Origin: Streptomyces sp. SCL15-4
GTDB taxonomy: Bacteria > Actinomycetota > Actinomycetes > Streptomycetales > Streptomycetaceae
Assembly (NCBI RefSeq): GCF_033366695.1
Contig: NZ_JAOBTQ010000001.1
Location: 6,014,001-6,078,000, forward strand
Reading direction: 5' to 3'
Length of the DNA: 64,000 bases
Shown here: piece after piece, positions 28,095-37,550 of the stretch
Numbering within the stretch: the first letter of the stretch is position 1
How the letters are laid out: each line of letters begins with the position of its first letter
Notes under the pieces: generated by a model
Database searches by the model: none
What the model was told of the DNA's origin: nothing
What the model saw: the letters and a program-made list of their open reading frames with translations, nothing else
Made by a program: the position numbers and the translations under genes

Positions 28095-28886
28095 ATGAGC
28101 GGTGTCATGAAGCGTATGGGGATGCTCTTCCGCGCGAAGGCGAACAAGGCCCTGGACCGGGCCGAGGACCCGCGCGAAACCCTCGATTACTCCTACCAGA
28201 AGCAGCTGGAGCTGCTGCAGAAGGTGCGGCGCGGCGTCGCCGACGTGGCGACCAGCCGCAAGCGCCTGGAGCTGCAGCTGGGCCAGCTCCGGCAGCAGTC
28301 CTCGAAGCTGGAGGAGCAGGGCCGCAAGGCGCTCGCGCTCGGCCGGGAGGACCTGGCCCGCGAGGCGCTGTCCCGCAAGGCCGCGCTCCAGGAGCAGGTC
28401 GGCGACCTCCAGTCGCAGCACGCCACCCTCCAGGGCGAGGAGGAGAAACTCACTCTCGCGGCCCAGCGCCTCCAGGCCAAGGTGGACGCCTTCCGCACGC
28501 GGAAGGAGACCATCAAGGCCACCTACACCGCCGCCCAGGCCCAGACCCGCATCGGCGAGGCGTTCTCCGGCATCTCCGAGGAGATGGGCGACGTCGGCCT
28601 CGCCATCCAGCGCGCCGAGGACAAGACCGCCCAGATGCAGGCCCGGGCCGGCGCCATCGACGAGCTGCTCGCCTCCGGCGCCCTGGACGACCCCTCCGGC
28701 ATGCACAAGGACGACATCCAGGCCGAGCTGGACCGGCTCTCCGGTGGTACGGATGTAGAGCTGGAACTGCAGCGCATGAAGGCCGAGCTGGCCGGAGGCT
28801 CCCCGCAGCAGGCCATCGAGGGCGGCACCGGTCAGGGGCAGTCCCAGCAGCAGCCGCAGGACACCCCGCGTTTCGACAAGCAGTAG
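28095..28886 (+). CDS. pspA: PspA/IM30 (ESCRT-III-like) envelope-stress protein
   Basis: 263 residues, almost entirely coiled coil from about 20 to 200 with heptads such as QQSSKLEEQGRKALALGRED. The start MSGVMKRMGMLFRAKANKALDRAEDPRETLDY is characteristic of PspA/Vipp1 proteins, which form membrane-bound scaffolds that protect membrane integrity. The C-terminal tail is Gln/Pro-rich and disordered. The ATG at 28095 gives the family N-terminus. pspAA follows 33 bases downstream, so the two form an operon. Confidence 0.9.
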   Translation: MSGVMKRMGMLFRAKANKALDRAEDPRETLDYSYQKQLELLQKVRRGVADVATSRKRLELQLGQLRQQSSKLEEQGRKALALGREDLAREALSRKAALQEQVGDLQSQHATLQGEEEKLTLAAQRLQAKVDAFRTRKETIKATYTAAQAQTRIGEAFSGISEEMGDVGLAIQRAEDKTAQMQARAGAIDELLASGALDDPSGMHKDDIQAELDRLSGGTDVELELQRMKAELAGGSPQQAIEGGTGQGQSQQQPQDTPRFDKQ

Positions 28887-28919
28887 CCGGGCGCCGGGGC
28901 CCGAGCCGAGGAGGCCGAC

Positions 28920-29198
28920 GTGATCGTACGGATCATGGGGGAGGGCCAGGTGAGGGTGGACGACGCCCACCTCGCCGAGCTGAACGGGCTGGACGACGAA
29001 CTGCTCGACGAGATGGAGGGCGGCGACGCCGAGGGCTTCCGCCGCACGCTCGTCGCGCTGCTGGACGCCGTCCGCCGGTTGGGCACCCCGCTGCCGGACG
29101 CGGCGCTGGAGCCGTCCGACCTGATCCTGCCGTCGGACGACGCCACCCTGGAGGAGGTCCGCGCCCTGCTCGGCGACGACGGCCTCATCCCGGGCTGA
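28920..29198 (+). CDS. pspAA: PspA-associated protein PspAA
   Basis: 92 residues, acidic, starting with a GTG after a GAGGAGG site. The sequence IVRIMGEGQVRVDDAHLAELNGLDDEL matches the small PspA-associated domain found next to pspA in actinobacteria. It is thought to act with PspA at the membrane. It lies 33 bases after pspA and ends 6 bases before the stop of the convergent secreted-protein gene. Confidence 0.85.
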   Translation: MIVRIMGEGQVRVDDAHLAELNGLDDELLDEMEGGDAEGFRRTLVALLDAVRRLGTPLPDAALEPSDLILPSDDATLEEVRALLGDDGLIPG

Positions 29199-29204
29199 CC
29201 GCGG

Positions 29205-30575
29205 TCAGCTCACGGTGAACCACGTGGTGCGCGACTTCTGCCACTCCGGGTGGGCGAGGTCCTTCGCCTCGGTGCCGTCGCCGTACAGATCGGCGGCCCC
29301 GTCGTCCGTGATCAGCTGCACCCGCGCCCCGGCCGTGGCCGGATCGGGCACGGACACCACGGACTCCCAGCCGCCCGCGTCCGCCGTCGGCAGGTCCAGC
29401 ACCTTCACCGGCTGGTGCCCGGCGGTCCCGTCCCAGGAGTACAGGGCGTAGGGGGCGCTGTTGTCCTCGGCGGCCCAGGACCCGGCGAGGATCAGATACC
29501 GGCCCGCCTCGTCGCGGCGCAGATCCCGGACCGACAGCCCGCCGAGGTCCAGCTCGACCGGCGTCCCGAACACCGCCTTGCCGCCGCGGGCCACCTGGTC
29601 CATGTTCGTCACCGGCACCAGCAGCGCCTTCCCGCCCGCCCGCGGCGGCACCAGCGGAGCGCGGAAGCCGACGTAGGCGGTGGTGGCGGAGCCCGGAGCG
29701 AACTCCAGACCCTCCACGTTGAAGCCGTCGGCCCGCTTCGGTTCCCGCCCGTCGGCGGTGGCGGCGGCGAAGCCGTACCGGTCGCCGTTCGCCTCGTCCC
29801 AGGCCACCAGGTCGTCGCGGAGCCGGTGCCCGGCGGTGCCGAACGTCAGCCGGGTGGCGGCGCCCGACCCGGACACGGTCGTGGTGAACACGGTGTTCCG
29901 GTCCGGCTTGTACTCGCCGTCCTTGTTGTTGCCCAGCGAACCCGTCCAGTAGACGGTGTTCCCGACCCGGGCCGCGCCCTCGATGTCGACCTCCTTGTCC
30001 GCGTCCAGCGCGCCGCCGAGGTCCCAGGTGCGCACCGGCGCGCCGGAGGCCGTGCCGTCGTACAGGCGCAGCGTGTTGTCCTCGTCGTTGGCGACGACGA
30101 CGTACCCGCCGCCCACGTCCACGTCCACGGCCGCCGAGGCGTCCGCGGCGCCGGTGAGATAGCGGGCGTCGGCGCTGTGCCCGACCGCCGGTGAGGCCGC
30201 GTAGTGCAGGGTCGCGGTGGCCGTCCTGCCGCCGAGACCGGTCACCTTCAGCGTGAGGTCGGTGTAGCCCCGGGCGTGCGCGGTGACGGCGACGGCACGG
30301 CTGCCACCGGTGCCGGTGACCCGGACGTCGGCGGCGGCGGCCACGGTGCCCTCGCTGCTCCTGGTCGCGGTGACCGTCAGGGCGGAGGCGTCGGCGCCGC
30401 TCTGGGCGACGGTCACGGTGACGGTGGGATCGCCGGTGGCGCCGACGGCGCCGGACAGATACGCGGCCGACAGCTTGATCGTGGGCGTGCCGTAGGTGAC
30501 GGCGTGCGCGGGCGCGGCGGCCGCGGCCAGCAGGGCGAGCGCGGCGGCGGACCAGAGTGGTGAGCGTGGGCGCAC
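29205..30575 (-). CDS. secreted DUF3616-like protein
   Basis: 456 residues from a GTG at 30575 with GAGGAAAGG upstream. A Sec signal peptide (ALALLAAAAAPAHA) is followed by an Ig-like region (to about 130) and a beta-rich domain with DVDVGGGYVVVANDEDNTLRLYDG, EGLEFAPGSATTAYVGFRAPLVPP and ESVVSVPDP, which resembles DUF3616 beta-propeller proteins. Extracellular; catalytic role not shown. The same strand is open for a long way upstream of the start, but that extension is antisense to the kinase genes and lacks family similarity. Confidence 0.75.
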   Translation of the reverse strand: MRPRSPLWSAAALALLAAAAAPAHAVTYGTPTIKLSAAYLSGAVGATGDPTVTVTVAQSGADASALTVTATRSSEGTVAAAADVRVTGTGGSRAVAVTAHARGYTDLTLKVTGLGGRTATATLHYAASPAVGHSADARYLTGAADASAAVDVDVGGGYVVVANDEDNTLRLYDGTASGAPVRTWDLGGALDADKEVDIEGAARVGNTVYWTGSLGNNKDGEYKPDRNTVFTTTVSGSGAATRLTFGTAGHRLRDDLVAWDEANGDRYGFAAATADGREPKRADGFNVEGLEFAPGSATTAYVGFRAPLVPPRAGGKALLVPVTNMDQVARGGKAVFGTPVELDLGGLSVRDLRRDEAGRYLILAGSWAAEDNSAPYALYSWDGTAGHQPVKVLDLPTADAGGWESVVSVPDPATAGARVQLITDDGAADLYGDGTEAKDLAHPEWQKSRTTWFTVS

Positions 30576-30908
30576 GGAAGACCTTTCCTCGACGGGCGGT
30601 GTCGAGGGGAAAGGCTGAGCGGGCCGGGCCAACGGGACCCGACGGCCGGCGGTCGGCCGGCCGACGGCACGCCCAACAGCGCGAGCCGCGCGCCCGGGTC
30701 GCCAGGACTTGTACCGCGTCCGCGGGTACTGGGCGTATTCGTCCCTGGCGAGGTACCCGCCGCCGTCGGCGTCGGCCTCCGCGAACTCCGGCGGGGCCCC
30801 GGGCAGGGGCACCTCCTCGGCCTGCTGCCGCGCCGGCCACCCGAACGGGGGACCCGGGGGTTTCCGGGCCGGGGCCGCGGTGCCGGAAGGGCGCCGTACT
30901 GTTCCTGC
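30576..30908. other. 333-bp intergenic region with EF-hand-like coding remnant
   Basis: It must contain the divergent promoters for the secreted protein (minus) and the kinase (plus). On the minus strand around 30711-30800 the reading frame of the secreted protein spells DADGGGYLARDEY, which fits an EF-hand calcium loop, within a short run that has no good start. No complete gene is visible. Confidence 0.4.
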
Positions 30909-32129
30909 GTGAGCACTCTCGAACGCGCCCGGTGCGGCCTGAAGGCCCACCCCCTCGCCCTGGACGCCGCCCTGGCCGCGGGCGTCCTGGTGTGCATGGT
31001 CGCCGGCTCCTTCGCGGTGCCGAGGGACGGGCACGGCGTGACCTGGGGCGTGCACACCCCGGACACCCTGAGCCTGCTCCTCATGCTGATCGGCGCCGTG
31101 GCGCTGGTCCCGCGCCGCCGCCGGCCGCGCGCCGTCCTCGCCGTCACCGGCACGGTCTCCGTGGTCGAGTGCGTCACCGGCGACCCGCGCGCCCCGGTCG
31201 CGATGTCCGCCGTCGTCGCCCTGTACACCGTCGCCGCGACCACCGACCGCCCGACCACCTGGCGCCTCGGCCTGCTCACCATGACCGTGCTGACGGGCGC
31301 CGCCATGCTCGCCGGCCCGCTGCCCTGGTACGCCCAGGAGAACCTGGGCGTCCTCGCCTGGACCGGCATCGGCGCCACCGCCGGGGACGCCGTGCGCAGC
31401 CGCCGCGCCGTCGTGCAGGCCATCCGGGACCGCGCCGAACGCGCCGAACGCACCCGGGAGGAGGAGGCCCGCCGCCGGGTCGCCGAGGAGCGGCTGCGCA
31501 TCGCCCGCGACCTGCACGACGTCGTCGCCCATCACATCGCCCTGGTGAACGTGCAGGCCGGCGTCGCCGCACACGTCATGGACAAGCGGCCCGACCAGGC
31601 CAAGGAAGCCCTGGCGCACGTGCGTGAGGCGGGCCGCAGCGCGCTGAACGAGCTGCGCGCCACCGTCGGACTGCTGCGCCAGTCCGACGACCCCGAGGCC
31701 CCCACCGAGCCCGCGCCCGGCCTCGGCCGGCTGGCGGAGCTGGCGGCCACCTTCCGCAGCGCCGGCCTGCCGGTGGAGGTCGCCTGCGCCGACCGGCCCG
31801 GCGAGCTGCCCGCCGCCGTGGACCTGGCCGCCTACCGGATCGTGCAGGAGGCGCTGACCAACGTGCGCAAGCACGCGGGCCCCGCGGCCCGGGCCGAGGT
31901 GAGCGTCGTGCGCGTCGGACCCCACCTGGAGGTCACCGTGCTGGACGACGGCGCGGGCGCCGTCCCGGGTACGCCCGGGGACGGCGGCGGGCACGGGCTG
32001 CTCGGCATGCGCGAGCGCGTCACCGCCCTCGGTGGCACCCTGGCCACCGGACCCCGCTACGGCGGCGGCTTCCGCGTCCATGCGATCCTTCCGGTCCACC
32101 CGACGACCGCCCAGGGGGAGCCCGTATGA
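30909..32129 (+). CDS. NarL/DesK-type sensor histidine kinase
   Basis: 406 residues from a GTG. The N-terminal 140 or so residues form several membrane helices. A coiled linker leads to a HisKA_3 phosphoacceptor region with H203 (ARDLHDVVAHH) and an ATPase domain with EALTNVRKH and GHGLLGMRERV. It autophosphorylates and passes phosphate to the downstream regulator, whose start overlaps its stop (ATGA). The signal is unknown; the RND exporter gene immediately after suggests it controls efflux, by inference. Confidence 0.88.
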   Translation: MSTLERARCGLKAHPLALDAALAAGVLVCMVAGSFAVPRDGHGVTWGVHTPDTLSLLLMLIGAVALVPRRRRPRAVLAVTGTVSVVECVTGDPRAPVAMSAVVALYTVAATTDRPTTWRLGLLTMTVLTGAAMLAGPLPWYAQENLGVLAWTGIGATAGDAVRSRRAVVQAIRDRAERAERTREEEARRRVAEERLRIARDLHDVVAHHIALVNVQAGVAAHVMDKRPDQAKEALAHVREAGRSALNELRATVGLLRQSDDPEAPTEPAPGLGRLAELAATFRSAGLPVEVACADRPGELPAAVDLAAYRIVQEALTNVRKHAGPAARAEVSVVRVGPHLEVTVLDDGAGAVPGTPGDGGGHGLLGMRERVTALGGTLATGPRYGGGFRVHAILPVHPTTAQGEPV

Positions 32130-32806
32130 CCATCCGTGTCCTGCTCGCCGACGACCAGGCACTGCTGCGCAGCGCGTTCCGGGTGCTGGTCGACTCCGAG
32201 CCCGGCATGGAGGTGGTGGGCGAGGCATCCGACGGCGCGGAGGCGGTCCGGCTGGCCCGCGAGCACGTCCCCGACGTCGTCCTGATGGACATCCGGATGC
32301 CCGGCACCGACGGCCTCGCCGCCACCCGGCAGATCGGCGCCGACCCGGCGCTGGCCCAGGTCCGCGTGGTCATCCTGACCACTTTCGAGGTGGACGACTA
32401 CGTGGTCCAGGCGCTGCGCGCCGGCGCGTCCGGCTTCCTCGGCAAGGGCAGCGAGCCGGAGGAACTGCTGACCGCCATCCGGGTCGCGGCCGGCGGGGAG
32501 GCCCTGCTCTCCCCGGCCGCCACCAAGGGCCTGATCGCCCGCTTCCTCGCCCAGGGCGACACCGGCCCGGGCCCCGACCCGGCCCGCGCCGAGCGGCTCG
32601 CCACCCTCACCGGACGGGAGCGGGAAGTCCTCGTCCAGGTCGCCGGCGGCCATCCCAACGACGAGATCGCCGAGCGCCTCGCGGTCAGCCCGCTGACGGT
32701 GAAGACGCACGTCAACCGGGCCATGGCCAAGCTGGGCGCGCGGGACCGGGCACAGCTCGTCGTCATCGCGTACGAGTCGGGACTGGTACGTCCGAGGACG
32801 GACTGA
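32126..32806 (+). CDS. NarL-family response regulator
   Basis: 226 residues. A receiver domain with phosphoacceptor D55 (VVLMDIRMPG) and a conserved Lys in GFLGKGS is joined to a LuxR-type helix-turn-helix (LTGREREVLVQVAGGHPNDEIAERL, then LTVKTHVNR). It pairs with the overlapping kinase gene upstream. The downstream RND transporter gene starts 132 bases later on the same strand and is the likely target. Confidence 0.9.
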   Translation: MTIRVLLADDQALLRSAFRVLVDSEPGMEVVGEASDGAEAVRLAREHVPDVVLMDIRMPGTDGLAATRQIGADPALAQVRVVILTTFEVDDYVVQALRAGASGFLGKGSEPEELLTAIRVAAGGEALLSPAATKGLIARFLAQGDTGPGPDPARAERLATLTGREREVLVQVAGGHPNDEIAERLAVSPLTVKTHVNRAMAKLGARDRAQLVVIAYESGLVRPRTD

Positions 32807-32938
32807 TCTCCACCCGGGTGTACTGCGCGCGGAGTAGGGGCCCGGCGGGGAACGGGACCTGGGACCTACGGAACGGCCGTCCGGGATGGCCCAGGGTGGT
32901 GGAGACTCCTGCCGCTCCCGGATGAGAGAACCTGATCC

Positions 32939-35900
32939 ATGTCCTGGCTGTCCCGCTTCAGCCTCGCGCAACGGGCCCTCGTCGGGCTCGTGTCGCTCGT
33001 CGCGCTCGCCTTCGGGCTGATCGCGATACCCCAGATCAAACAGCAGCTGCTGCCCACCATGGAACTGCCCATGGTGTCGGTGATCGCGCCGTACCAGGGC
33101 GCCTCGCCCGACGTGGTCGAGAAGCAGGTCGTCGAGCCCATCGAGGACAACCTCCAGGGCGTCGACGGCGTCACCGGCGTCACCTCCACCGCGAGCGAGG
33201 GCAACGCCGTGATCATGGCGTCCTTCGACTACGGCAACGACACCGAGCGGATCGTCGGCGACGTCCAGCAGGCCGTGAACCGGGCCCGCCACCAGCTCCC
33301 GGACGACGTCGACCCCCAGGTCGTCTCCGGGTCCACCGACGACATGCCGACCGTGGTCCTCGCCGTCACCTCCGACAAGGACCAGCAGGCGCTCGCGGAC
33401 CAGCTCGACACCACGGTCGTACCGGTCCTGAAGGACATCGACGGCGTCGGCCGCGTGCAGATCACGGGCGTCCGCGACCGCCAGGTCACCGTCACCCCCG
33501 ACGACGCGAAGCTCGCGCGCGCCGGTCTCACCGCCCCCGCCCTGGGCCAGGCCCTCCAGGCGGGCGGCGCGACCGTCCCGGCCGGCTCCTTCGACGAGGA
33601 CGGCGCCAACCGCACCGTCCAGGTCGGCGGCGGCTTCACCTCGCTCAAGCAGATCGAGGACCTGATGGTCACCGGCGAGGGCGCGAAGCCGGTCCGCCTC
33701 GGCGACCTGGCCACCGTCGAGGAGCGGCCGGCCCCGGCCGACTCCCTCACCCGCACCGACGGCCGGCCCAGCCTCGCCGTCAACGTCACGATGGACCACG
33801 ACGGCAGCGCGGTCTCCATCTCGAACGCGGTCAAGGACAAGCTGCCCGGCCTGCGCGCGGACCTCGGCTCCGGCGCGCGGCTCACAGTCGTCAGCGACCA
33901 GGGACCGGCCGTGTCCAAGTCCATCAAGGGCCTGACCACCGAGGGCGCGCTCGGCCTGCTCTTCGCGGTCCTGGTGATCCTCCTCTTCCTGGCGTCGGTC
34001 CGCTCGACGCTGGTCACCGCGGTCTCCATCCCGCTGTCCGTGGTCCTCGCCCTGCTCGTGCTGTGGACGCGCGGCCTGTCGCTGAACATGCTCACCCTCG
34101 GCGCCCTGACCATCGCCGTCGGCCGGGTCGTCGACGACTCGATCGTGGTCCTGGAGAACATCAAGCGGCACCTCGGCTACGGCGAGGAACGCAAGGAGGC
34201 CATCCTCGCCGCGGTGCGCGAGGTGGCCGGCGCGGTCACCTCCTCCACCCTCACCACGGTCGCCGTGTTCCTGCCGATCGGCCTGGTCGGCGGCATGGTG
34301 GGCGCTCTGTTCGGCTCGTTCAGCATCACCGTGACGGCGGCCCTGCTGGCCTCCCTGCTGGTGTCGCTGACGGTCGTGCCGGTGCTGTCGTACTGGTTCC
34401 TGCGCGCCCCCAAGGGCACCCCCGAGGACGCCGCCGAGGCCCGCCGCGGGGCCGAGGAGAAGGAGGCGAACAGCCGCCTCCAGCGCGCCTACGTCCCCGT
34501 GCTGCGGTTCGCGACCCGGCGCCGGCTGACCAGCGTGCTCATCGCGGTCGCCGTCCTGGCCGTCACCTTCGGCATGTCCGGCCTGCTGAAGACCAACTTC
34601 TTCGACCAGGGCGAGCAGGAGGTCCTCACGATCAAGCAGAAGCTGAAGCCCGGCACCAGCCTCGCGGCCACCGACGCCGGGGCCCGGCGGGTGGAGAAGC
34701 TGCTGGCGTCCACCGAGGGAGTGAAGGACTACCAGGTCACCGTCGGCTCCTCCGGCTTCATGGCGGCCTTCGGCGGCGGCACCGACACCAACCAGGCGTC
34801 GTACCAGGTGATGCTGGAGGACTCCGCGTCCTACGACGAGGTGCGGCAGCACCTGGAGGACGGGCTGAAGAAGCTCGACGGCGTCGGTTCGACCACCGTG
34901 TCGGCCGGTGACGGCTTCGGCAGCCAGGACCTGAGCGTGGTGGTCAAGGCGTCCGACCCGAAGGCGCTGCGGACGGCGGCGGAGCGGGTCCGCGCCACGG
35001 TCGCCGGCCTCGACGACGTCACCGACGTCACCAGCGACCTCGCGCAGAGCGTGCCGCGGATCTCGGTGCGGGCCGGCGCCAAGGCGGCGGCGGCCGGGTT
35101 CGACGACCAGAAGCTCGGCGCGGCGGTGGCGCAGGCGGTGCGCGGGACGACGGCCGGCAAGGCGGTCCTGGACGACACCGAGCGGGACATCGTCGTACGG
35201 TCCGCCAAGCCCGCGACCACGCTGGCCGAGCTGAGGAACCTGCGCCTCGGCCCGGTGCGGCTCGGCGACATCGCCACGGTGGAGCAGGTGGCCGGCCCGG
35301 TGTCCATGACCCGCATCGACGGGCAGCGCGCGGCCACCGTCACCGCCCGGCCGACCGGCGACAACACGGGCGCGATCAGCGGCAGGCTCCAGTCGAGGAT
35401 CAAGGCGCTGAAGCTTCCGGCGGGCGCCACGGCCGAGATCGGCGGTGTCTCCTCCGACCAGGACGACGCGTTCAAGAACCTGGGCCTGGCCATGCTGGCG
35501 GCCATCGCGATCGTGTTCATGCTGCTGGTCGCGACGTTCCGCTCGCTCGTCCAGCCGCTGATCCTGCTGGTCTCCATCCCCTTCGCGGCGACCGGCGCGA
35601 TCGGCCTGCTGGTGGCCACCGGCACCCCGATGGGCGTGCCCGCGATGATCGGCATGCTGATGCTGATCGGCATCGTGGTGACCAACGCGATCGTGCTGAT
35701 CGACCTGATCAACCAGTACCGGGCACAGGGCTACGGCGTGGTGGAAGCCGTGGTCGAGGGCGGCCGGCACCGGCTCCGTCCGATCCTGATGACGGCGCTG
35801 GCGACGATCTTCGCCCTGCTCCCGATGGCCCTCGGCGTCACCGGCGAAGGCGGCGTCATCGCCCAGCCGCTCGCCGTGGTCGTCATCGGCGGCCTGATCA

Positions 35901-36037
35901 CCTCCACCCTGCTGACGCTCCTGCTGGTACCGACGCTCTACGCGATGCTGGAACTGCGCAAGGAGCGCCGCGCGAGGAAGCGGGCGGCGAAGCGGGAGCC
36001 GAGCGCCGAACCGGCGCCGGAACCGGCTCGCGGCTGA
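32939..36037 (+). CDS. RND-superfamily efflux permease
   Basis: 1032 residues with the AcrB-type layout: one N-terminal helix, a large extracytoplasmic region with porter-domain repeats, six helices around residue 330-540 (GALTIAVGRVVDDSIVVLENI), a second large loop and a final helix cluster with GVPAMIGMLMLIGIVVTNAIVLIDL. The Asp-rich central helix pair used for proton relay is present. It is predicted to be a proton-driven exporter of hydrophobic compounds in the cytoplasmic membrane. There is no adjacent membrane-fusion partner, which is usual in actinobacteria. Confidence 0.88.
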   Translation: MSWLSRFSLAQRALVGLVSLVALAFGLIAIPQIKQQLLPTMELPMVSVIAPYQGASPDVVEKQVVEPIEDNLQGVDGVTGVTSTASEGNAVIMASFDYGNDTERIVGDVQQAVNRARHQLPDDVDPQVVSGSTDDMPTVVLAVTSDKDQQALADQLDTTVVPVLKDIDGVGRVQITGVRDRQVTVTPDDAKLARAGLTAPALGQALQAGGATVPAGSFDEDGANRTVQVGGGFTSLKQIEDLMVTGEGAKPVRLGDLATVEERPAPADSLTRTDGRPSLAVNVTMDHDGSAVSISNAVKDKLPGLRADLGSGARLTVVSDQGPAVSKSIKGLTTEGALGLLFAVLVILLFLASVRSTLVTAVSIPLSVVLALLVLWTRGLSLNMLTLGALTIAVGRVVDDSIVVLENIKRHLGYGEERKEAILAAVREVAGAVTSSTLTTVAVFLPIGLVGGMVGALFGSFSITVTAALLASLLVSLTVVPVLSYWFLRAPKGTPEDAAEARRGAEEKEANSRLQRAYVPVLRFATRRRLTSVLIAVAVLAVTFGMSGLLKTNFFDQGEQEVLTIKQKLKPGTSLAATDAGARRVEKLLASTEGVKDYQVTVGSSGFMAAFGGGTDTNQASYQVMLEDSASYDEVRQHLEDGLKKLDGVGSTTVSAGDGFGSQDLSVVVKASDPKALRTAAERVRATVAGLDDVTDVTSDLAQSVPRISVRAGAKAAAAGFDDQKLGAAVAQAVRGTTAGKAVLDDTERDIVVRSAKPATTLAELRNLRLGPVRLGDIATVEQVAGPVSMTRIDGQRAATVTARPTGDNTGAISGRLQSRIKALKLPAGATAEIGGVSSDQDDAFKNLGLAMLAAIAIVFMLLVATFRSLVQPLILLVSIPFAATGAIGLLVATGTPMGVPAMIGMLMLIGIVVTNAIVLIDLINQYRAQGYGVVEAVVEGGRHRLRPILMTALATIFALLPMALGVTGEGGVIAQPLAVVVIGGLITSTLLTLLLVPTLYAMLELRKERRARKRAAKREPSAEPAPEPARG

Positions 36038-36044
36038 CCGCGAA

Positions 36045-36080
36045 GGAAGGGGGCCGCACCACCGGGTGCGGCCCCCTTCC
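36045..36080. terminator. bidirectional terminator between the RND gene and nadA
   Basis: Perfect 16-bp arms, 36045-36060 and 36065-36080, around a 4-base loop, between two convergent stops. Confidence 0.9.
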
Positions 36081-36100
36081 CATGCCGGAGCGGCCGGAAA

Positions 36101-37285
36101 CTACGGCAGCGCCAGCATCCGCTCCAGCGCGAGCTTGGCGAACGCCTCCGTCTCCTTGTCGACCTCGATCCGGTTGACCAGGTTGCCCTCGGCCAGGGAC
36201 TCCAGCGTCCAGACCAGGTGGGGCAGGTCGATGCGGTTCATGGTCGAGCAGAAGCAGACCGTGCGGTCGAGGAAGACGATCTCCTTGCCCTCGGGCGCGA
36301 AACGGTTCGCCAGCCGGCGCACGAGGTTCAGCTCGGTGCCGATGGCCCACTTGGAACCGGCCGGGGCGGCTTCCAGGGCCTTGATGATGTACTCGGTCGA
36401 GCCGACGTAGTCCGCCGCCGCCACGACCTCGTGCCGGCACTCCGGGTGCACCAGGACGTTCACGCCGGGGATGCGGGCGCGCACGTCGTTCACCGACTCC
36501 AGGCTGAAGCGGCCGTGCACGGAGCAGTGGCCGCGCCACAGGATCATCTTCGCGGCCCGCAGCTCGTCCGGGGTGAGGCCGCCGTTCGGCTTGTGCGGGT
36601 TGTAGACCACGCAGTCGTCCAGGGACATCCCCATGTCCCGGACGGCGGTGTTGCGGCCCAGGTGCTGGTCCGGCAGGAAGAGGACCTTCTCGCCCTGCTC
36701 GAACGCCCAGTCCAAGGCCCGCTTGGCGTTGGAGGAGGTGCAGATGGTGCCGCCGTGCTTGCCGGTGAACGCCTTGATGTCGGCGGAGGAGTTCATGTAC
36801 GAGACGGGCACGACCTGCTCGGCGATCCCGGCCTCGGTCAGCACGTCCCAGCACTCGGCGACCTGCTCGGCCGTCGCCATGTCGGCCATGGAGCAGCCGG
36901 CGGCCAGGTCGGGCAGGACCACCTTCTGGTCCTCGGACGTCAGGATGTCCGCCGACTCGGCCATGAAGTGCACACCGCAGAAGACGATGTACTCGGCCTC
37001 CGGGCGCGCGGCGGCGTCCCGGGCCAGCTTGAAGGAGTCGCCCGTGACATCGGCGAACTGGATGACCTCGTCACGCTGGTAGTGGTGGCCGAGCACGAAG
37101 ACCTTGTCGCCGAGCTTCTCCTTGGCCGCGCGGGCGCGCTCGACCAGGTCGGGGTCGGACGGCGACGGCAGGTCACCGGGACACTCGACGCCCCGCTCGC
37201 TCTTCGGGTCGGCCTCACGGCCGAGCAGCAGCAGGGCGAGCGGACTCGGCTGCACGTCGAGCTCCGGGGTCTGGGCGGTGGTCAC
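36101..37285 (-). CDS. nadA: quinolinate synthase
   Basis: 394 residues. The three [4Fe-4S] cysteines are visible: C103 (VFCGVHF), HPECRHEV and CFCSTMNRI. LGHHYQRDEVIQFADVTGDSF is the NadA substrate region. It condenses iminoaspartate with dihydroxyacetone phosphate to quinolinate in de novo NAD synthesis. The GTG at 37285 is chosen because AAAGGG stands 8 bases upstream; an in-frame GTG at 37294 is an alternative. It is divergent from the Fe-S carrier gene erpA across a 265-base gap, a plausible pairing because NadA needs a cluster. Confidence 0.92.
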   Translation of the reverse strand: MTTAQTPELDVQPSPLALLLLGREADPKSERGVECPGDLPSPSDPDLVERARAAKEKLGDKVFVLGHHYQRDEVIQFADVTGDSFKLARDAAARPEAEYIVFCGVHFMAESADILTSEDQKVVLPDLAAGCSMADMATAEQVAECWDVLTEAGIAEQVVPVSYMNSSADIKAFTGKHGGTICTSSNAKRALDWAFEQGEKVLFLPDQHLGRNTAVRDMGMSLDDCVVYNPHKPNGGLTPDELRAAKMILWRGHCSVHGRFSLESVNDVRARIPGVNVLVHPECRHEVVAAADYVGSTEYIIKALEAAPAGSKWAIGTELNLVRRLANRFAPEGKEIVFLDRTVCFCSTMNRIDLPHLVWTLESLAEGNLVNRIEVDKETEAFAKLALERMLALP

Positions 37286-37338
37286 GACACGCACCCTTTC
37301 TACTTTTCGTCTAACTGACGCTATCTATCATAACTGGT

Positions 37339-37380
37339 TCACGTCACTTTGACGACGGCGATAACGTCGATGTGACGTGA
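37339..37380. promoter_or_regulatory. TCACGTCAC ... GTGACGTGA inverted repeat in the nadA-erpA gap
   Basis: Nine-base arms at 37339-37347 and 37372-37380 flank a 24-base centre, with an inner GACG/CGTC pair. It lies 54-95 bases upstream of nadA and about 170 upstream of erpA, so it could control either. The regulator is unknown. Confidence 0.4.
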
Positions 37381-37550
37381 ATCCCGTCGGGCCCTCTCTC
37401 CGGGCCGCTGTCCCCTCGACGGGCCGTGTGCGAGCATGAGGAAGCAACACGAAAACGCGACCACGCGAATGCCCGGCCCGGAATGAATCCGCGGAAGCGC
37501 CGGTTGCACTGGTCGGCAAGCAGTCTCCGTACAACCCGGGAGAGATGTAG

